The notes under the pieces were generated by a model, which saw only the letters and a list, made by a program, of their open reading frames with translations, ran no database searches and was not told where the DNA came from. 7,839 nt of DNA from Nitrospirota bacterium (lineage in GTDB: Bacteria > Nitrospirota > Thermodesulfovibrionia > Thermodesulfovibrionales > UBA6898). Shown here piece after piece: positions 5,915 through 7,839 of this stretch. Position 1 is the stretch's first letter. Every line of letters starts with the position of its first letter. The stretch spans positions 1-7,839 of the forward strand of contig JAJYLU010000064.1 in the NCBI GenBank assembly GCA_021787505.1. The letters run 5' to 3'. The position numbers were made by a program, and so were the translations under genes.

Positions 5915-6493
5915 CTACAGTCGGCCGGTCTCCCGATATCCCCGGACGTACATTTTGAGCGCGCGCAGGATGAGCCAGTCGAGGGAAACACCGTTGTCCG
6001 AGGCGATGCTGATCAGCCCGTCAATCACATCTTTCCCTATCGTCGGCTGCGCGGAGAGGTCGCTCTTCTTGGGTCCTGCCGCGGGATCCGGCACTGCGGG
6101 CCCCTCATTGCCCGACGACCTTTTCACATGCTCGTCCCTCAGAAGTCCCATAAGGCCGGAGACATCTCCATCCCGGACCGCCTTAAGCACTCCTACCGGC
6201 GGCTGAGGAACGGAGCCGGCCGTATCCCGGTCCCCGGACGCTTCCGCGTTACCCGAAGGTCTGGCGAAAGAGGAGATGCCGGTCATGCCCATCAGCATCG
6301 ACACGAGCGCTCTGGAGTATTCGCCGTCCGGGATCTTTTCCCCGAAAAGCTCTTCCAGCCTGCCCTCGGCAGCCGCCCTGGCAATATCGTCCGCCATGAG
6401 CGGAGGCTTCTCCTTGTCTTCGAAACGCGACTTACGGCCGAAGGCTGAAGTCTCCGGCTCCGGCAAAGGCCTGTCCCTTTCTCTCTCAGACAT
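5915..6493 (-). CDS. Unrecognised 192-residue protein with ribbon-helix-helix-like C-terminus
   Basis: I do not recognise this family. The frame is supported by a good Shine-Dalgarno (AGGAG, 6506-6502, eight bases before ATG 6493), a candidate extended -10, and a protein-like composition. Residues 1-35 are charged and Pro-rich. Helical patches follow at about 36-75 (IARAAAEGRLEELF, 37-50, then SRALVSMLMGMTG, 60-72) and 101-120 (GVLKAVRDGDVSGLMGLL). The linkers between them (about 76-100 and 121-150) are Gly/Pro/Ser/Asp-rich and probably disordered. Residues 155-186 (VIDGLISIASDNGVSLDWLI, then LRALKMYV) follow the helix-turn-helix spacing of Arc/MetJ-type ribbon-helix-helix proteins; a DNA-binding role is only a guess. 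No signal peptide or membrane helix is visible. It is tail to tail with tsaC (80-base gap) and 81 bases downstream of the solute-binding-fold gene on the same strand. Confidence 0.75.
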   Translation of the reverse strand: MSERERDRPLPEPETSAFGRKSRFEDKEKPPLMADDIARAAAEGRLEELFGEKIPDGEYSRALVSMLMGMTGISSFARPSGNAEASGDRDTAGSVPQPPVGVLKAVRDGDVSGLMGLLRDEHVKRSSGNEGPAVPDPAAGPKKSDLSAQPTIGKDVIDGLISIASDNGVSLDWLILRALKMYVRGYRETGRL

Positions 6494-6513
6494 CTTCTCT
6501 TCTCCTTCTATTC

Positions 6514-6522
6514 ACTATAACA
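6514..6522 (-). promoter_or_regulatory. Candidate extended -10 upstream of the unrecognised 192-residue gene
   Basis: On the minus strand TGTTATAGT matches TG-N-TATAAT with one mismatch in the hexamer. No convincing -35 lies upstream, as is common for extended -10 promoters. The transcript would start near 6507, just before the AGGAG ribosome binding site. This suggests the gene can be transcribed separately from the solute-binding-fold gene that precedes it. Confidence 0.4.
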
Positions 6523-6574
6523 CTTTTTTTTGCGGCAGATATAGCCATCGGTAAAAAGCAGGAGACTGAGGACG

Positions 6575-7516
6575 TTAAGTACGGATCCCTTCATTGTAGT
6601 GGTCTTTCCCTGGATGTGTCTTTCTGATCAGCGAAAGGTCGAAAATCTCGGATGAGGAAAGCCCCCGCCCGATATACCCGAGTCTCTTCAATATCTCAAC
6701 AAACTCCATTGTCGAGGCGATGTAGTCACCGGTGATCTGCGCGCAGTATTTCGGAGAAACCCTCAGGGTGTCGAGGACAAATTCCTCATCTATAAAACCG
6801 ACATAGGCCGAGATGAGCTTCGCGGCCTCTGCAGGCCTCTCCCTGAAAAAGGCCGTTGCCTGTTCATGCAGGAGCAGGAACTGCTCCACGATATGCCCTT
6901 CCTTCTTCAGAAGCTCCTTGTCGGCGAGAATGCCATAGCTAGGGTTGAAAGGCCAGAGCAGGGAGGGGGGATACAGGATCTTCCCTCCCGCGTATTTCCT
7001 CACCGCAACCGCGAGCGCCGGCGTGCCCACCGCTGCGGCAACTTCTCCCCTTACCAGCGCCTCCAGGACCTGATCGGCCCATGCGAAATTCACGACCCGG
7101 ACCCCTTCTTGCAGGCCGAAACGCTCAAGGCATTCGCGCAGAATCACATCATGGATAGAGCCTTTCCCGGGCACACCCACCCCGCGTCCCGAGAATTGTC
7201 CGAGGATTTCGCCAAGCTCAGAAGTGTCTGGTGTTCCCCTGTATTGTTCCCCGGCGCTTATTACCGTGCCTTCGATGTGGCCTCCGGCTATGCAGACTAT
7301 CCCGACACCCCGGCCCATCCCGATAACTGCCGGCGGCAGGCCGATATAAGCAAGATCGAGCTCCCCCCTTTCGAACGCATCCACGATCGCAGGGCCTGTA
7401 CCGAATAATCTCCATTCGACTGCAGTACCCAGTTCACCGGAGAGATTGCCCCCGGCCATCAAGAGAACGGCGGTGTGATAAAAGGTCGAGAGATGCCCTA
7501 CTCTGAGTTTTTTCAA
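6575..7516 (-). CDS. NMT1/SsuA-like periplasmic-binding-fold protein without a signal peptide
   Basis: A 313-residue protein with the type II periplasmic-binding fold of ABC-transporter substrate-binding proteins (NMT1/SsuA/TauA-like). Visible motifs are VGHLSTFYHTAVLLMAGG (6-23), FGTGPAIVDAFERGELDLAY (38-57) followed by IGLPP, CIAGGHIEGTVI (75-86), GVPGKGSIHDVILRECLERF (114-133), and WADQVLEALVRGEVAAAVGT (146-165). The start is TTG 7516, five bases after GAGG (7525-7522). The protein begins MKKLRVGHLS and goes straight into the first beta strand, so there is no export signal. The frame stays open upstream to 7636, but that stretch is Arg-rich shadow of the preceding gene. The ligand is unknown. 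It starts seven bases after the upstream gene's stop, so the two are probably coupled. No permease or ATPase gene is in view. It could be a cytoplasmic enzyme or sensor of this fold, as MqnA/MqnD are, rather than a transporter part. Confidence 0.85.
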   Translation of the reverse strand: MKKLRVGHLSTFYHTAVLLMAGGNLSGELGTAVEWRLFGTGPAIVDAFERGELDLAYIGLPPAVIGMGRGVGIVCIAGGHIEGTVISAGEQYRGTPDTSELGEILGQFSGRGVGVPGKGSIHDVILRECLERFGLQEGVRVVNFAWADQVLEALVRGEVAAAVGTPALAVAVRKYAGGKILYPPSLLWPFNPSYGILADKELLKKEGHIVEQFLLLHEQATAFFRERPAEAAKLISAYVGFIDEEFVLDTLRVSPKYCAQITGDYIASTMEFVEILKRLGYIGRGLSSSEIFDLSLIRKTHPGKDHYNEGIRT

Positions 7517-7523
7517 AAAACCC

Positions 7524-7838
7524 TCAGTCCTGCCACCTCGTCTTTTGGACGCCGGCCGATTCGAGAAGCTCCGACGCCTCCTGCAAAGAATTTCTGATTT
7601 TCTCGTCCACGGGGTGCCCGAAATTCTCCTGATCAATCACGGGAATATGGACGGTAACATCCGGCCTCATCTTCCTTTCGTGGGAATACGACAATGTTGC
7701 GGGGTCGGCTGCGACCGCTGCGCACATATGGTGAGGATCGCAGGTGAAAGTAAGGCTTTCCGCGAGTCTCCTGAGATCGCGCTCGACTTCGAGATATTCT
7801 TCAGAATCCGGGGTTGCGTCACCGACGCCCGGCGGAAG
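7524..7838 (-). CDS. C-terminal part of an unrecognised protein, 5' end cut by window edge
   Basis: The last 104 codons of a gene entering from the right, ending in TGA (7526-7524). I do not recognise the family. The visible part begins LPPGVGDATPDSEEYLEVER (1-20), continues with a charged helix, then a Cys/His cluster TCDPHHMCAAVAADP (32-46), a probable beta-strand segment RPDVTVHIPVIDQENFGHP (58-76), and a C-terminal helix (about 77-95). Its reality is supported by protein-like composition and by the tight arrangement with the next gene, whose Shine-Dalgarno (TGAGGG) is built into this stop codon. Cys33, His36, His37 and Cys39 could bind a metal or cofactor, but that is inferred from spacing alone. 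The ATG at 7727 is internal to the open frame and is not likely to be the true start. Confidence 0.75.
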   Translation of the reverse strand, partial: LPPGVGDATPDSEEYLEVERDLRRLAESLTFTCDPHHMCAAVAADPATLSYSHERKMRPDVTVHIPVIDQENFGHPVDEKIRNSLQEASELLESAGVQKTRWQD

Positions 7839-7839
7839 G

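Noticed and set aside
6524..6531. Run of eight T as a terminator for plus-strand transcription
   Set aside because: No GC-rich hairpin precedes it, and the nearby plus-strand gene ended about 700 bases earlier.
6866..7408. 180-codon open frame on the plus strand
   Set aside because: It is antisense to the binding-fold gene, with no motif and no ribosome binding site.
7517..7636. 40-residue upstream extension of the binding-fold protein
   Set aside because: The extension is Arg-rich, has no family similarity and overlaps the coding end of the upstream gene. TTG 7516 has a good Shine-Dalgarno and gives the expected N-terminus.

Overview
The window looks like ordinary chromosomal DNA of a Gram-negative bacterium, GC-rich by eye. 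It carries an inner-membrane platform protein of a type II secretion/type IV pilus machine. Arg AGG and Ile ATA codons are frequent in the confident genes, and there is a short single-RRM RNA-binding protein and a DUF89 protein. This mix would fit Nitrospirota or Desulfobacterota-like lineages, but that placement is inference; no rRNA or other phylogenetic marker is present. No insertion sequence, tRNA, CRISPR array or phage gene was seen. No gap between genes exceeds about 155 bases.

Left part (1-1251): a gspF-type gene on the minus strand runs off the left edge. It is divergent from radC across a 153-base gap that holds candidate promoters for both genes and a perfect 14-bp palindrome.

Centre-left (1252-4683), plus strand: radC, then purD, purE and a DUF89 (ARMT1-like) phosphatase. 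purE and the DUF89 gene overlap by one base (TGATG), so a probable metabolite damage-control phosphatase is translationally tied to two steps of de novo purine synthesis. purD has its own candidate -10 element and a small hairpin just before its ribosome binding site.

Centre-right (4684-5834): a 104-residue RRM protein on the minus strand converges on the DUF89 gene. It has the best promoter in the window (TTGACA-17-TATATT) and a structured leader of about 50 nt. Divergent from it is tsaC (threonylcarbamoyl-AMP synthase, tRNA t6A pathway).

Right part (5835-7839), all minus strand: the C-terminal end of an unrecognised protein enters from the right edge. Seven bases after it comes an NMT1/SsuA-like solute-binding-fold protein that starts with TTG and has no signal peptide. 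After 81 bases comes an unrecognised 192-residue protein with a ribbon-helix-helix-like C-terminus and its own extended -10.

The most notable points are: the purE-DUF89 coupling; the signal-less binding-fold protein coupled to an unknown gene with a Cys/His cluster; the structured RRM leader; and three genes (gspF, radC, tsaC) that lack a Shine-Dalgarno sequence and have -10-like hexamers only 7-12 bases before the start, suggesting leaderless or nearly leaderless mRNAs.
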